NCBI GenBank assembly: GCA_018333515.1
Contig: JAGXSZ010000033.1
Span: forward strand, 1 to 61,480
Reading direction: 5' to 3'
DNA: 61,480 nt
DNA from: Actinomycetota bacterium
GTDB lineage: Bacteria > Actinomycetota > Aquicultoria > Aquicultorales > Aquicultoraceae
Shown here in pieces: positions 1 to 8,243 of the stretch. Under the pieces are notes generated by a model that was given only the letters and a program-made list of their open reading frames with translations, made no database searches and was not told the DNA's origin. A program made the translations under genes and the position numbers. Numbering within the stretch: position 1 is the first letter of the stretch; the number at the start of each line of letters is the position of its first letter.

Positions 1-71
1 AACAGGCGAGCACGTTTCTCGCTGCACGGCATCAGCGGCTTCTTTCTGCGATCCAAAACAAACACTGCCAT
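1..71 (-). CDS. iscB: IscB RNA-guided nuclease, N-terminal fragment (runs off the left edge)
   Basis: The reverse strand starts an ATG at 71 with an AAAGGAG ribosome-binding site six bases upstream. Twenty-three codons are readable before the window ends. They begin MAVFVLDRRKKPLMPC, which I recognise as the PLMP domain that opens IscB proteins, the ancestors of Cas9. IscB carries split RuvC and HNH nuclease domains and is guided by an omega RNA encoded just upstream; none of the catalytic part is inside this window. The preceding 290 bases are highly structured and match the HEARO/omega RNA arrangement, which strongly supports the call despite the short protein. Whether the rest of the gene is intact cannot be judged here. 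Confidence 0.85.
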   Translation of the reverse strand, partial: MAVFVLDRRKKPLMPCSEKRARL

Positions 72-364
72 CGAAAACTCCTTTTGTTCAGCCCTTACGG
101 GCCCTGTGACGCGCCCCTTGCGAGGCGTCTCCCCTCGGGAATGTCACCAACCGGCTCCTGCTTGTCAGCAGCGACCCGAACCTTCGGCGCTTTACCTTTC
201 GCCAGCATGATCCGGGTCTTGCAGAGCAGCGAACTGAGGAAGCATTCGCTGGTGCGTCTTAACGACCCGTTGGTAACGGAGTTTGATGTGGTTTACATCT
301 CACTCTCCCTGGTCAACTTAAGCTTGCTTTCACAAGCTCCGCCCTTTAGTGCGGGGTGGTTGAC
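72..364 (-). ncRNA. HEARO / omega RNA scaffold of the IscB system
   Basis: The region directly upstream of iscB, with no convincing ORF, folds on the reverse strand into nested helices. An outer stem GTCAAC/GTTGAC joins 359-364 to 312-317 and encloses hairpins at 337-356 and 321-338. A second module pairs 213-218 with 264-269 (CGGGTC/GACCCG) around a perfect CAGCGAA/TTCGCTG hairpin (227-233 with 245-251). Close to the start codon is a GCCC-GTAA-GGGC hairpin. HEARO RNAs, now known to be the omega RNAs of IscB, are about this long, lie at this place and have this complexity. The guide is known to be at the 5' end, so it would be read from comEA sequence just above 364. Exact ends are estimates. 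Confidence 0.8.
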
Positions 365-1092
365 TCGACCGATATCTCATCTTTGAGCGCATCGAACTTC
401 TTCTGACCGATGCCGTCGATTTGCATGATGTCCTCGACACGCCTGAAAGGACCATTTTTCGTGCGGTGGTCGATGATTTTCTTGGCGGTCACCTCGCCCA
501 CCCCCGGCAAGGAATCGAGCTGCTCGGCGGTGGCCAGGTTTATGTTGACTTTGCCGCCCGCGGATGTCGGGTCACCGATGACGCCGGAATCAGAGCCGGC
601 GCTCACCCCGGCTACAGGCCGCGGTACTTCTCCTTTTTTCGGCACGTAGACCCGTTGTCCATCGATAAGCTCGGCGGCGAGGTTGAGTGCGTCTTCATCG
701 GCATCGGGCGCACCGCCTCCCGCGACCCCAATGGCATCCACGATGCGACTCCCATCTTTGAGCACGTAAACACCGGGTTTGGCGACCGCGCCCGCGACAT
801 GGATGTGGAGTTGGACCGGTTCTTTCGCGGACGTCGTCTTCGGCTCCTCTCGTTGCTCTCGGGACGTCGTTCGTTCATCCGCTTTGACTACGACTACCGG
901 CTTCGGCCTGGAGTTTATATAGAACAACGCGCTGCCGACGACCGTCACTATGAGCAATACTATAATCGCGGCCAACTGGCGGTTGTCAATCGAAAACCCG
1001 CGGCTCTGGAGCTTATCGCATATGTCTACGACGATTTCTTCCGCTTTACGCTTGTCCCTGGGGTTGTCTGTCGTACCGTTGTGCTTTTGCAT
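346..1092 (-). CDS. comEA: ComEA family DNA-binding competence protein
   Basis: 248 residues. A basic cytoplasmic stretch leads to one membrane helix (about 41-60). Then come a proline/glutamate-rich linker, an SLBB-like domain (about 95-155, with HVAGAVAKPGVYVL) and a C-terminal double helix-hairpin-helix domain (about 180-242, LPGVGEVTAKKI and IDGIGQKKFDAL). ComEA binds double-stranded DNA at the outer membrane face and hands it to the ComEC channel. comEC normally follows comEA; here the IscB element sits at that place. The normal ComEA end appears to be near DEISV, and the last residues (about ESTTPH) plus the TAA stop are probably contributed by the inserted element. No clear ribosome-binding site is seen before the ATG. 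Confidence 0.9.
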   Translation of the reverse strand: MQKHNGTTDNPRDKRKAEEIVVDICDKLQSRGFSIDNRQLAAIIVLLIVTVVGSALFYINSRPKPVVVVKADERTTSREQREEPKTTSAKEPVQLHIHVAGAVAKPGVYVLKDGSRIVDAIGVAGGGAPDADEDALNLAAELIDGQRVYVPKKGEVPRPVAGVSAGSDSGVIGDPTSAGGKVNINLATAEQLDSLPGVGEVTAKKIIDHRTKNGPFRRVEDIMQIDGIGQKKFDALKDEISVESTTPH

Positions 1093-1150
1093 AAAAGCGT
1101 TATTCGATGGAGTGGAGGCGGTTCCCTGCTGAGAGATTAAGAATTTTTGC

Positions 1151-3688
1151 TTACGACTGCTCGATCACAATATTGACGAGCTTGCCCGGCACGATGAAGA
1201 TGTTTTTAATATCCGCGTCCCCGACGTAGGTATTGACCTTGTCCGAGGCGAGCGCTATCTCCTTCATCTCGCCTTCGGCGATGTCGGCGGCGACGGTGAT
1301 TTTGTCTCTCACCTTGCCGTTTATTTGCACGACAAGAGTCACCTCTTCGGCTTTGGCGAACTCGGGGTCGAACGCCGGCCAGGCCTGCAGGTGGACGCTG
1401 TCGGCATTGCCCAACCCCTCCCACAACTCCTCAATGAGATGCGGCGCGAACGGCGCGAGCAGCAGCACCAGACTATCGATAGCTTCGCGCATAACCGCGG
1501 GGTTACGCTGAGCGGACTCGTTATATTTATACAGCGTGTTTACCAGCTCCATGACCGCGCTTATCGCGGTATTGAAGCTGAACCGCCCGATGTCTTCGGT
1601 CACGCGTTTTATGGTGCGGTGGACCATGAAGCGTACTTCGCGATCGTGCTGACCTAAGCCATCAGCAGAGCCGGCACCCGCCGCAGGTGCATCGTGTGCC
1701 TGTCTTGAAAAATTGAAAGTTGCTTCATTGCCGGCTCCTGCCTCTACAACCAGCGCTTTACTATCCTCGACCAGTCGCCACACCCGGTTCAAGAAGCGGT
1801 ACGAGCCCTCTACGCCCCGGTCGCTCCACTCCAGCTCTTTTTCCGGGGGTGAGGCGAAGAGAATAAAGAGGCGCGCGGTGTCCGCGCCGTAGCGGCTGAT
1901 GATTTTGCCGGGGTCTACGACATTCCCCTTCGATTTCGACATCTTAGCGCCGTCTTTTATGACCATCCCCTGCGTAAGCAGGTTGGTAAAGGGCTCGATG
2001 ACGCCGACAAGCCCCATATCGCTCAGAACCTTGGTGAAGAAGCGCGAGTAGAGCAAGTGTAAAACAGCGTGCTCGATGCCTCCGATATACTGGTCGACCG
2101 GCATCCAGTAGTCTACCGCATCTTTCGTAAACGGCAGCGTCTCATCGTGAGGGCTGCAGTAGCGCAAGAAGTACCAGGATGAATCGATAAAGGTGTCCAT
2201 GGTGTCGGTTTCGCGCCGCGCCGCGCCGCCGCATGCCGGGCAAGCTGTGTGAATAAATGACTCGTGGCGCGCGAGCGGGGAACCGCCCGAACCGGTTATC
2301 TCCACGTCGTCCGGTAGCTTAATCGGCAGGTCTTCTACTTTTGCGGGCACGACGCCGCAGTTATCGCAGTAGACCATCGGTATCGGGTTGCCCCAGTAGC
2401 GCTGGCGCGATATGAGCCAGTCACGCAGGCGGTAGTTGACCGCCGCCTCGCCGAGACCCCGCTCCTTCAGGTACCCGGTGACCCCTGTAACCCCCTGGGC
2501 CTGCGGCATGCCGTCGAACGGCCCGGAGTTGACCATAACCCCTTCTCCCTCGTAGGCTTGCGCCATCGTCGAGGAAGCCAGCTGCTCACCTTCCGGCTGG
2601 ATAACAACTCGGATTGGCAGGTCGTATTTCGTAGCGAACTCGAAGTCGCGCTGGTCGTGCGCGGGCACCGCCATGACCGCGCCGGTCCCGTAACCCATAA
2701 GCACGTAATCCGCGAGATAAACCGGGATGTCCTCCCCGTTAACCGGGTTTATAGCATAGGCTCCCGTAAAGAAACCGTTCTTCTCTTTCTCGGCCGAGGT
2801 ACGGTCGATTTCGGTCTCGGACGCGACTTTATGGCGAAACTCCTTCGCGCCGGCCTCATATTCAGTGCCCGCGACGAGTCTATCGACCAACGGGTGCTCG
2901 GGCGCCAGCAGGAAGAAAGTCGAGCCATATAAAGTATCCGGCCTGGTAGTAAAGACAGAGACCTTCTCGCCGCCGCCTTTTATCTCGAAGTCGACATAAG
3001 CGCCTTCGCTCCGGCCTATCCAGTTGCGCTGCATTATCTTGACGCGTTCCGGCCATCCGTCGAGGTCGTCCAAATCATATAGCAAACGCTCAGCGTAATC
3101 GGTTATCTTAAAGAACCATTGCTCCAACTCGCGCTGCTCGGCAACCGTACCGCAACGCCAGCACCCCCCAGCCTCCACCTGCTCGTTGGCGAGGACAGTC
3201 TCGCAGCCCGGGCACCAGTTAACGGTAGCTTTTTTGCGATACGCCAGGCCGCGCTCGTAGAACTTGAGAAAGAGCCACTGGCCCCAGCGGTAGTAGTCGG
3301 GGCCGGCCGTGTTTACCTCGCGGCTCCAATCGTAGCTCAAACCCATCTGCTTGAGCTGAACCCGCATGCTTTCGATATTGCCGAAGGTCCATTTCTTCGG
3401 GTGGATGCCGCGCGCTATCGCCGCGTTCTCGGCCGGCATGCCGAAGGCGTCGTAGCCTATCGGATGGAGCACGTTATAGCCGTTCATCTTATTATACCTG
3501 GCGACGACATCGCCTATCGAATAATTGCGAACATGGCCCATATGGAGCGCGCCCGATGGATAAGGGAACATCTCGAGGATGTATTTCTTGGGTTTTGAGT
3601 TGTCCTCATAGGTGCGGTAGATGTCCCGCTCCGCCCATCTATTCCGCCATTTGGCTTCGATTATTTTGTGGTCGTACCGGTCGGCCAT
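1151..3688 (-). CDS. leuS: Leucyl-tRNA synthetase
   Basis: Charges tRNA-Leu with leucine; 845 residues, the usual bacterial size. The class I signature HMGH lies at residues 49-52 ([15 protein letters not shown]) and the KMSKS loop is present ([11 protein letters not shown]). The CP1 editing domain shows [11 protein letters not shown] and [13 protein letters not shown]. Zinc-type cysteine pairs occur in two places (CPGCETV, CPACGG). A low-complexity Ala/Gly insert of about 30 residues precedes the anticodon-binding domain. The start is placed at ATG 3688 because GGAGG lies six bases upstream. The frame stays open for 48 more codons, but those read through a terminator hairpin and a tRNA gene. 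Confidence 0.97.
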   Translation of the reverse strand: MADRYDHKIIEAKWRNRWAERDIYRTYEDNSKPKKYILEMFPYPSGALHMGHVRNYSIGDVVARYNKMNGYNVLHPIGYDAFGMPAENAAIARGIHPKKWTFGNIESMRVQLKQMGLSYDWSREVNTAGPDYYRWGQWLFLKFYERGLAYRKKATVNWCPGCETVLANEQVEAGGCWRCGTVAEQRELEQWFFKITDYAERLLYDLDDLDGWPERVKIMQRNWIGRSEGAYVDFEIKGGGEKVSVFTTRPDTLYGSTFFLLAPEHPLVDRLVAGTEYEAGAKEFRHKVASETEIDRTSAEKEKNGFFTGAYAINPVNGEDIPVYLADYVLMGYGTGAVMAVPAHDQRDFEFATKYDLPIRVVIQPEGEQLASSTMAQAYEGEGVMVNSGPFDGMPQAQGVTGVTGYLKERGLGEAAVNYRLRDWLISRQRYWGNPIPMVYCDNCGVVPAKVEDLPIKLPDDVEITGSGGSPLARHESFIHTACPACGGAARRETDTMDTFIDSSWYFLRYCSPHDETLPFTKDAVDYWMPVDQYIGGIEHAVLHLLYSRFFTKVLSDMGLVGVIEPFTNLLTQGMVIKDGAKMSKSKGNVVDPGKIISRYGADTARLFILFASPPEKELEWSDRGVEGSYRFLNRVWRLVEDSKALVVEAGAGNEATFNFSRQAHDAPAAGAGSADGLGQHDREVRFMVHRTIKRVTEDIGRFSFNTAISAVMELVNTLYKYNESAQRNPAVMREAIDSLVLLLAPFAPHLIEELWEGLGNADSVHLQAWPAFDPEFAKAEEVTLVVQINGKVRDKITVAADIAEGEMKEIALASDKVNTYVGDADIKNIFIVPGKLVNIVIEQS

Positions 3689-3714
3689 CTTCATCCTCCA
3701 TCTGCATATTCGAA

Positions 3715-3741
3715 AAAAGCCACCCGCAAAGGGTGGCTTTT
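3715..3741 (-). terminator. Rho-independent terminator between tRNA-Ala and leuS
   Basis: On the reverse strand an 11-bp stem AAAAGCCACCC / GGGTGGCTTTT with a five-base loop is followed by a T-run. It directly follows tRNA-Ala and ends about 25 bases before the leuS ATG, leaving no room for a separate leuS promoter. Confidence 0.85.
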
Positions 3742-3744
3742 CTG

Positions 3745-3816
3745 TGGAGCCAGAGGGATTTGAACCCTCGACCCCTTGGCTGCCAGCCAAGTGCTCTCCC
3801 GCTGAGCTATGGCCCC
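3745..3816 (-). tRNA. tRNA-Ala(GGC)
   Basis: A complete 72-base cloverleaf: acceptor stem GGGGCCA/TGGCTCC, D-arm GCTC...GAGC, anticodon stem CTTGG/CCAAG with loop CTGGCAG (anticodon GGC), five-base variable loop and T-arm GAGGG-TTCAAAT-CCCTC. The acceptor stem contains the G3:U70 wobble pair, the main identity element of alanine tRNAs, which confirms the anticodon reading. CCA is not encoded. Confidence 0.97.
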
Positions 3817-3838
3817 ATTCGTCTACGCGCACTCAATT

Positions 3839-3867
3839 ATTATAGCGAGTTCGCGCCGTTATGCCTA
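3839..3867 (-). promoter_or_regulatory. Probable sigma-70 promoter of tRNA-Ala (and leuS)
   Basis: Reverse strand TAGGCA, 17-base spacer, perfect TATAAT (3839-3844). The -10 lies about 22 bases before the tRNA 5' end. Confidence 0.65.
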
Positions 3868-3995
3868 GCCCGCGCATCCTTGCGCATCTCAAATTTTCGT
3901 CTATTTAATGTCAACCGAGATTTGTTACTGTTCGAGATGCTCAAACCATTCCGCTACGCTTCATTGAGCATACTAAAGTATTAGCCGGCCGGCCC

Positions 3996-4025
3996 TTGAC
4001 ATCCCGCCGGCTCTTGTATTATAAT
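3996..4025 (+). promoter_or_regulatory. Consensus sigma-70 promoter for the SLH/sugar ABC operon
   Basis: Perfect TTGACA (3996-4001), 18-base spacer, perfect TATAAT (4020-4025). It lies about 70 bases upstream of the SLH gene start and is the likely driver of the five-gene cassette to 9341. Confidence 0.85.
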
Positions 4026-4094
4026 CAGTAATAGTTTGCATAATCTTCTATTGTTACTGCTTCGCGCAGCTTACTTCTAAGAAAGGAGCTTTGC

Positions 4095-5270
4095 ATGAAA
4101 AAATCTATCTTTTTTGTCGCCTTGCTTTTAGTAGCCGTTTTAGTGTTGGCGGCGTCATCCGGTATGGCATCCACCCCAAAACCATCGATAAGCGTCGATT
4201 TAGACGCGCTTACCATCGATGGGGTTGGCTTTGAGCTTTCGACCACCGGCACAGTCGAGCAATTTTCCGGAACACAAGCTACGAAGGAAACCTATGATTT
4301 TGAGGTTGATACCGACACTACTTTCTACCTTGAGCTGGTTGGGCTTGAAGAGAACGACACCCTAAGCATTCGCACTGGCGGCAAGCAAATCATTTCCATG
4401 AATATTCCTCGTCTTACCGCCAAGGCGGATTATGCGGCCCTAGGTCATGGTGGCCTACGGGACAAAAATATTTATCCCGCACTAAAAATCACAGGTTTTG
4501 GCCCGCCCCAGGCGCAACTTATTGTAACTATTGAAGAAGAAGATATCGTTAAGTACCAAGAAAAGATAAAAACGGAAGCAAATGGCGCCTACGCGTTCCT
4601 AGTCCCTAAAAGCTGGTCGATAGGTAAAACAGCCACCGGCAAAGTAGCATATGCGCACAGCTCAGGGGGTACAATTACTAAAACTTTCAGTATTCCGCGC
4701 TTTCGCGATATTCCGACGGGCTACTGGGCCTTCAAAGAAATAGAAGCGCTTGCCGAGTGGGGCGCAATTTCGGGGCACACGACAGCGCCAAACACCAGGA
4801 TATTCCAGCCAAATCTTCCGATCAACAGATCACAGCTCGCCAAGATTTTGCTTATAGCGCTCGATGAAACCACAAGTGTTACCCATGAGAAAGCCTTTTC
4901 GGACATTCCGGCGACTCATGGGTCTTGGCCCCATGTGGAAGCGGCAAACAAGCTCGGCTTTATACATGGATACCGGGTTGGCTCTAAAAAAGAGTTTCGC
5001 CCGGAAAAAGCGGTATCGAGAGCGGAATTAGCAGCCATTTTAGTGAGGGCGGCCGGTTTGCTCGATGAGGCGGAACAAAGTATGAACACAAAAACAGCCT
5101 TTAAGGACGATTCAAGTATTCCGAAGTGGGCACGCGGTTATATTGTTATTGCCGCAAAACATGGAATAATCAAAGGCTCTCAGGACAACACTTTCAATGC
5201 CGCAAAGTCGACTTCTCGAGCGGAAGCAGCCGTCGCAGTGGCAAGACTGGTGCTGCAAGATGACCGATAA
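4095..5270 (+). CDS. S-layer homology (SLH) domain surface protein
   Basis: 391 residues, ATG preceded by AGAAAGGAG. An N-terminal signal peptide (about 1-26, KKSIFFVALLLVAVLVLAA) is followed by a beta-rich segment of about 180 residues with no family I can name. Three SLH repeats occupy roughly residues 205-390; each carries the typical W/Y-A-x-x-I/A core (RDIPTGYWAFKEIEAL, FSDIPATHGSWPHVEAA, SIPKWARGYIVIAAKHG). SLH triplets bind pyruvylated secondary cell-wall polymers, so the protein should be held on the outside of a monoderm wall. It is the first gene of a sugar ABC operon and may help capture or present the substrate; that role is inference from position. Confidence 0.9.
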   Translation: MKKSIFFVALLLVAVLVLAASSGMASTPKPSISVDLDALTIDGVGFELSTTGTVEQFSGTQATKETYDFEVDTDTTFYLELVGLEENDTLSIRTGGKQIISMNIPRLTAKADYAALGHGGLRDKNIYPALKITGFGPPQAQLIVTIEEEDIVKYQEKIKTEANGAYAFLVPKSWSIGKTATGKVAYAHSSGGTITKTFSIPRFRDIPTGYWAFKEIEALAEWGAISGHTTAPNTRIFQPNLPINRSQLAKILLIALDETTSVTHEKAFSDIPATHGSWPHVEAANKLGFIHGYRVGSKKEFRPEKAVSRAELAAILVRAAGLLDEAEQSMNTKTAFKDDSSIPKWARGYIVIAAKHGIIKGSQDNTFNAAKSTSRAEAAVAVARLVLQDDR

Positions 5271-5292
5271 GAAGCTGAAAGGAGCAGGGCTG

Positions 5293-6612
5293 ATGATTGA
5301 TTCAAAGTTTAAAGGACGCAAATTTGTTTCTTTGATTTTGGTGGCCGCGCTTATCGCGACTATTGTGATAATTCCGGCGACGGCCGGGGTTGCGAATGCC
5401 CGCGAAGATAAAGTAGTCCTAAAAGTATGGGCGCCAAAGAGCGTCGATACGCAAAAAAGCGTTAAAGAAGCCGAGTTGCGTTTTCAAAAACAACATCCAA
5501 ATATTGAAATAGTAAGAGAATCTTTTGAAGACCCCGTTGCGGGTAAAACCAAGTTCCTGGCGGCTATCAAAGCAGGAAACGCACCTGACGTCGGATTCGT
5601 CAACCTGTGGTGGCTGCCGGACTTTGCCATGAACGGCTGGCTGGTGCCGCTTGATTCTTTTGCGGACCAGCGATTAAAGGCCGACATTCTGCCTCCGTTC
5701 ATTCGCTCCGCGTCCCATGGCGGAAAACTTTACGGCCTCTTCTCCGGGACCGATTGCGCGGTTGTCGTCTACCGAAAGGATCTGTTAAAGAAGGCCGGCA
5801 TAAAGCCCCCGGCTCCGGGAGAAGCCTGGACACAGGCTCAATTTATAGCGGCGGCGAAAAAACTTACAAAGCCCGGCGTCTGGGGTCTTGGCATAAACGC
5901 AAAGCGCGAAGGGCCGACGACCTATACGCAACTCCCCTTCTTCTGGATGCAGGGCGGCAAAATATTGGATAAAAACGGAAAACCGGCCTTTAATAGCCCC
6001 GCCGCGGTAAAATCATTTCAATTCTATCATGATCTTGTGTATAAACATAAGGTCACACCTCCGGAGATAACCTCATACGGCTTTGATGACGTCGCGAGAG
6101 GCGTCGCCGCCGGACGATTTGCCATGGCCTTAATGGGAAGCTGGCAGCCGAGCAACCTCGAAAAGATGGGCAATCTGAAGGGCAAGATCGGCGTCATGCT
6201 ATATCCTGTGCCAAAGAAGGGCATGCGCCCAACCACGATACACGGCGGCTGGCCCATGGTAATTCTTACCAAGGATAAGAAAAAGCAGGAAGCGGCCTGG
6301 AAATATATTAGCTATATGTTTTCTACCAAAGTACAATCCGACATGACTAAGGAACAGGGAAATCTACCGGTAAGGAAATCAATTTATCAGAATGACGCAT
6401 TTTTCAAAACACGCTGGATGAAGGTATTTCAGGCGCAACTTATGAGCGCCAAGCATAAGCCCGGCGACCCGATCTATATGACGGTTCAGGACGAATATAC
6501 AATCGCGCTAATCGAAGTTCTAATGAATAAGAAAACGCCCAAACAAGCACTAAGGGACGCCGAGGATAGAGTTGAAAAGAGAGCAAGGGCCGGGGGGCTT
6601 TGGCAGTGGTAG
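5293..6612 (+). CDS. Extracellular sugar-binding protein of an ABC transporter
   Basis: 439 residues of the family 1 (MalE/UgpB-type) solute-binding fold: KVWAPKS near the N-terminus, GNAPDVGFVNLWWLPDF, and the hinge-region GGWPMVILTKDKKKQEAAW near residue 330. The start at 5293 is chosen for AAAGGAG eight bases upstream; an in-frame ATG at 5260 overlaps the SLH gene. A hydrophobic segment (about 10-30) ends in ATAGVANA, a type I signal peptide. There is no lipobox cysteine, unlike most binding proteins of monoderm bacteria, so retention may depend on an uncleaved anchor or on the neighbouring SLH protein. Followed directly by two permeases and an ATPase. Confidence 0.9.
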   Translation: MIDSKFKGRKFVSLILVAALIATIVIIPATAGVANAREDKVVLKVWAPKSVDTQKSVKEAELRFQKQHPNIEIVRESFEDPVAGKTKFLAAIKAGNAPDVGFVNLWWLPDFAMNGWLVPLDSFADQRLKADILPPFIRSASHGGKLYGLFSGTDCAVVVYRKDLLKKAGIKPPAPGEAWTQAQFIAAAKKLTKPGVWGLGINAKREGPTTYTQLPFFWMQGGKILDKNGKPAFNSPAAVKSFQFYHDLVYKHKVTPPEITSYGFDDVARGVAAGRFAMALMGSWQPSNLEKMGNLKGKIGVMLYPVPKKGMRPTTIHGGWPMVILTKDKKKQEAAWKYISYMFSTKVQSDMTKEQGNLPVRKSIYQNDAFFKTRWMKVFQAQLMSAKHKPGDPIYMTVQDEYTIALIEVLMNKKTPKQALRDAEDRVEKRARAGGLWQW

Positions 6613-7369
6613 GCTGACGACAAATTTCAAGGGTAGCGGCATCTACATCTGGATGCTGCTACCTGTTATCTTATTAGAGACGGCAATCTCACTCTATCCC
6701 ACGCTTTACACATTTTTTATGAGCCTTACAAACGCGACTCTCAGGTCAAACAATTTTGAATTCGTTGGCTTGTCAAACTATCTAAGGGCTATCGGCGATT
6801 CATTCTTTAGGCAATCATTTGTTCTAACGCTAATCTATATGGCGGCGGCTATCGTTCTCAGGCTCATCGCCGGTATTGGCCTGGCGCTCCTCCTAAACAA
6901 GAGGGCCGTTAGCGCCACTGTCGCCCGCGGCTCTATTCTCGTCCCCTGGATAATGGGAGAAGTGGTGGTAGCGGCTATTTGGCTGTGGATACTCGACCAC
7001 CAAACAGGCCTGCTAAACGCGCTGTTACAGGTAGCCCACATCCCGCCGCAGGCCTGGCTGGCTTATCCAACGCTCGCAATTGCCTCGGTAGTATGGGTTG
7101 CGCTCTGGAGAAACCTCGCCTTTTCATTTTTTATACAGTTTGCCGCAATACAATCGATACCGCCGGATTTATACGAAGCGGCAAGAGTGGACGGAGCTTC
7201 TTATCTTTCAAGCCTTCGCTATATTACGATTCCTCTTATTAAAGTGCCGATTCTAATATCGTTCCTCAACGGCGAGCTGGGATACGGGGCGGCTTTATCC
7301 GGCCTAATACTATTAGGAAATTTAGCGCTCTGTCTAATATACTTGGCGGTTTTGCGTATATCGAAGTAG
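6572..7369 (+). CDS. Sugar ABC transporter permease, MalF-type, with an apparent internal deletion
   Basis: 265 residues, TTG start overlapping the end of the binding-protein gene by 41 bases. The first five membrane spans and the EAA loop (EAARVDGASYLSSLRYITIP) are typical of the MalF/UgpA family. After KVPILISFLNG the chain jumps straight to ELGYGAALSGLIL, which is normally the last helix. About 40 residues that usually carry a membrane segment and the external GGGPG-type loop are missing without a frameshift. Either the subunit is a shortened variant or the sequence has an in-frame deletion. Family members are commonly 290-310 residues. Confidence 0.8.
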   Translation: MKREQGPGGFGSGRLTTNFKGSGIYIWMLLPVILLETAISLYPTLYTFFMSLTNATLRSNNFEFVGLSNYLRAIGDSFFRQSFVLTLIYMAAAIVLRLIAGIGLALLLNKRAVSATVARGSILVPWIMGEVVVAAIWLWILDHQTGLLNALLQVAHIPPQAWLAYPTLAIASVVWVALWRNLAFSFFIQFAAIQSIPPDLYEAARVDGASYLSSLRYITIPLIKVPILISFLNGELGYGAALSGLILLGNLALCLIYLAVLRISK

Positions 7370-7384
7370 AAGGAGCTAATGTAG

Positions 7385-8227
7385 GTGCGCAGGCATAGAA
7401 CAGAAAAAATAAGACAGTTTATAACCTGGGTATTGTCGGTGGCTATAATTACTATAATGCTTTTCCCCGTCGCCTGGACCTTTTTGACCTCTATAAAAGA
7501 TCCGGCGGAAATCTTTGATTATCCCCCGTCATTACTTAGCGAGAATCCAACCTTGGTAAATTATATTTACGTCCTGACGCAAACAGCTATACCAAAGCAA
7601 CTTATAAATAGCATCTTTGTCGCGATTGCGGCCATACTGATAACAATTATCGCCTCAAGCCTTGCCGGGTACAGCCTTGCGCGTAGCCGTCTTAAAGGCA
7701 AAAACGCCTTATCTCTTGCCATACTAGCTATTCATATGGTATCGGGAATCGGAAATGTTATCGCCTTGTACATAATCGCATACCAACTTAGACTGCTTGA
7801 CTCACTTCCCTTTCTTGCCCTGATTTACGCATCCGCCGCTACGCCTTTTTCCGTCTGGTTTATGCGGGGATACTTCGAGAAGATTCCGACTGAGCTGGAA
7901 GACGCGGCCATGGTCGATGGTTGTAGTAGATGGCAATCATTTTTTAGAATATCTATTCCTCTCGCCGCGCCGGCCCTTGTCACTGTTTCACTCTATAGTT
8001 TTGCCATAGCCTGGAATGAATTTATAATCGCCTCTATTCTTTTATCGAGCGAAACTAAGAAAACACTTCCGCTTGGAATTTATTCTTTTGTTACTTTCCA
8101 TGGTGGGTTTGAATGGGGCTACATAACAGCAACCGCGATTATTGGCGTACTGCCGGTGCTGGTGCTCTTCCTTTCGTTGCAAAAATATTTCCTGGCGGGA
8201 TTAATGGGCGGCAGCCTGAAAGAATAG
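7385..8227 (+). CDS. Sugar ABC transporter permease, MalG-type
   Basis: 280 residues, GTG start with AGAAGGAG ahead of it. Six predicted membrane spans, a periplasmic segment after the first helix, and the EAA motif EDAAMVDGCSRWQSFFRI that docks on the ATPase. Length and layout are complete, in contrast to the partner permease. It begins 15 bases after that gene and ends 16 bases before the ATPase gene. Confidence 0.92.
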   Translation: MRRHRTEKIRQFITWVLSVAIITIMLFPVAWTFLTSIKDPAEIFDYPPSLLSENPTLVNYIYVLTQTAIPKQLINSIFVAIAAILITIIASSLAGYSLARSRLKGKNALSLAILAIHMVSGIGNVIALYIIAYQLRLLDSLPFLALIYASAATPFSVWFMRGYFEKIPTELEDAAMVDGCSRWQSFFRISIPLAAPALVTVSLYSFAIAWNEFIIASILLSSETKKTLPLGIYSFVTFHGGFEWGYITATAIIGVLPVLVLFLSLQKYFLAGLMGGSLKE

Positions 8228-8243
8228 TAGAAGAGGGCTTGAA

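Noticed and set aside
84-386. Forward 100-codon ORF at the left edge
   Set aside because: It lies antisense to the omega RNA and the end of comEA and has no coding features.
3689-3832. 48-residue N-terminal extension of LeuRS
   Set aside because: It would be translated from the tRNA-Ala gene and its terminator; the normal LeuRS start with GGAGG is at 3688.
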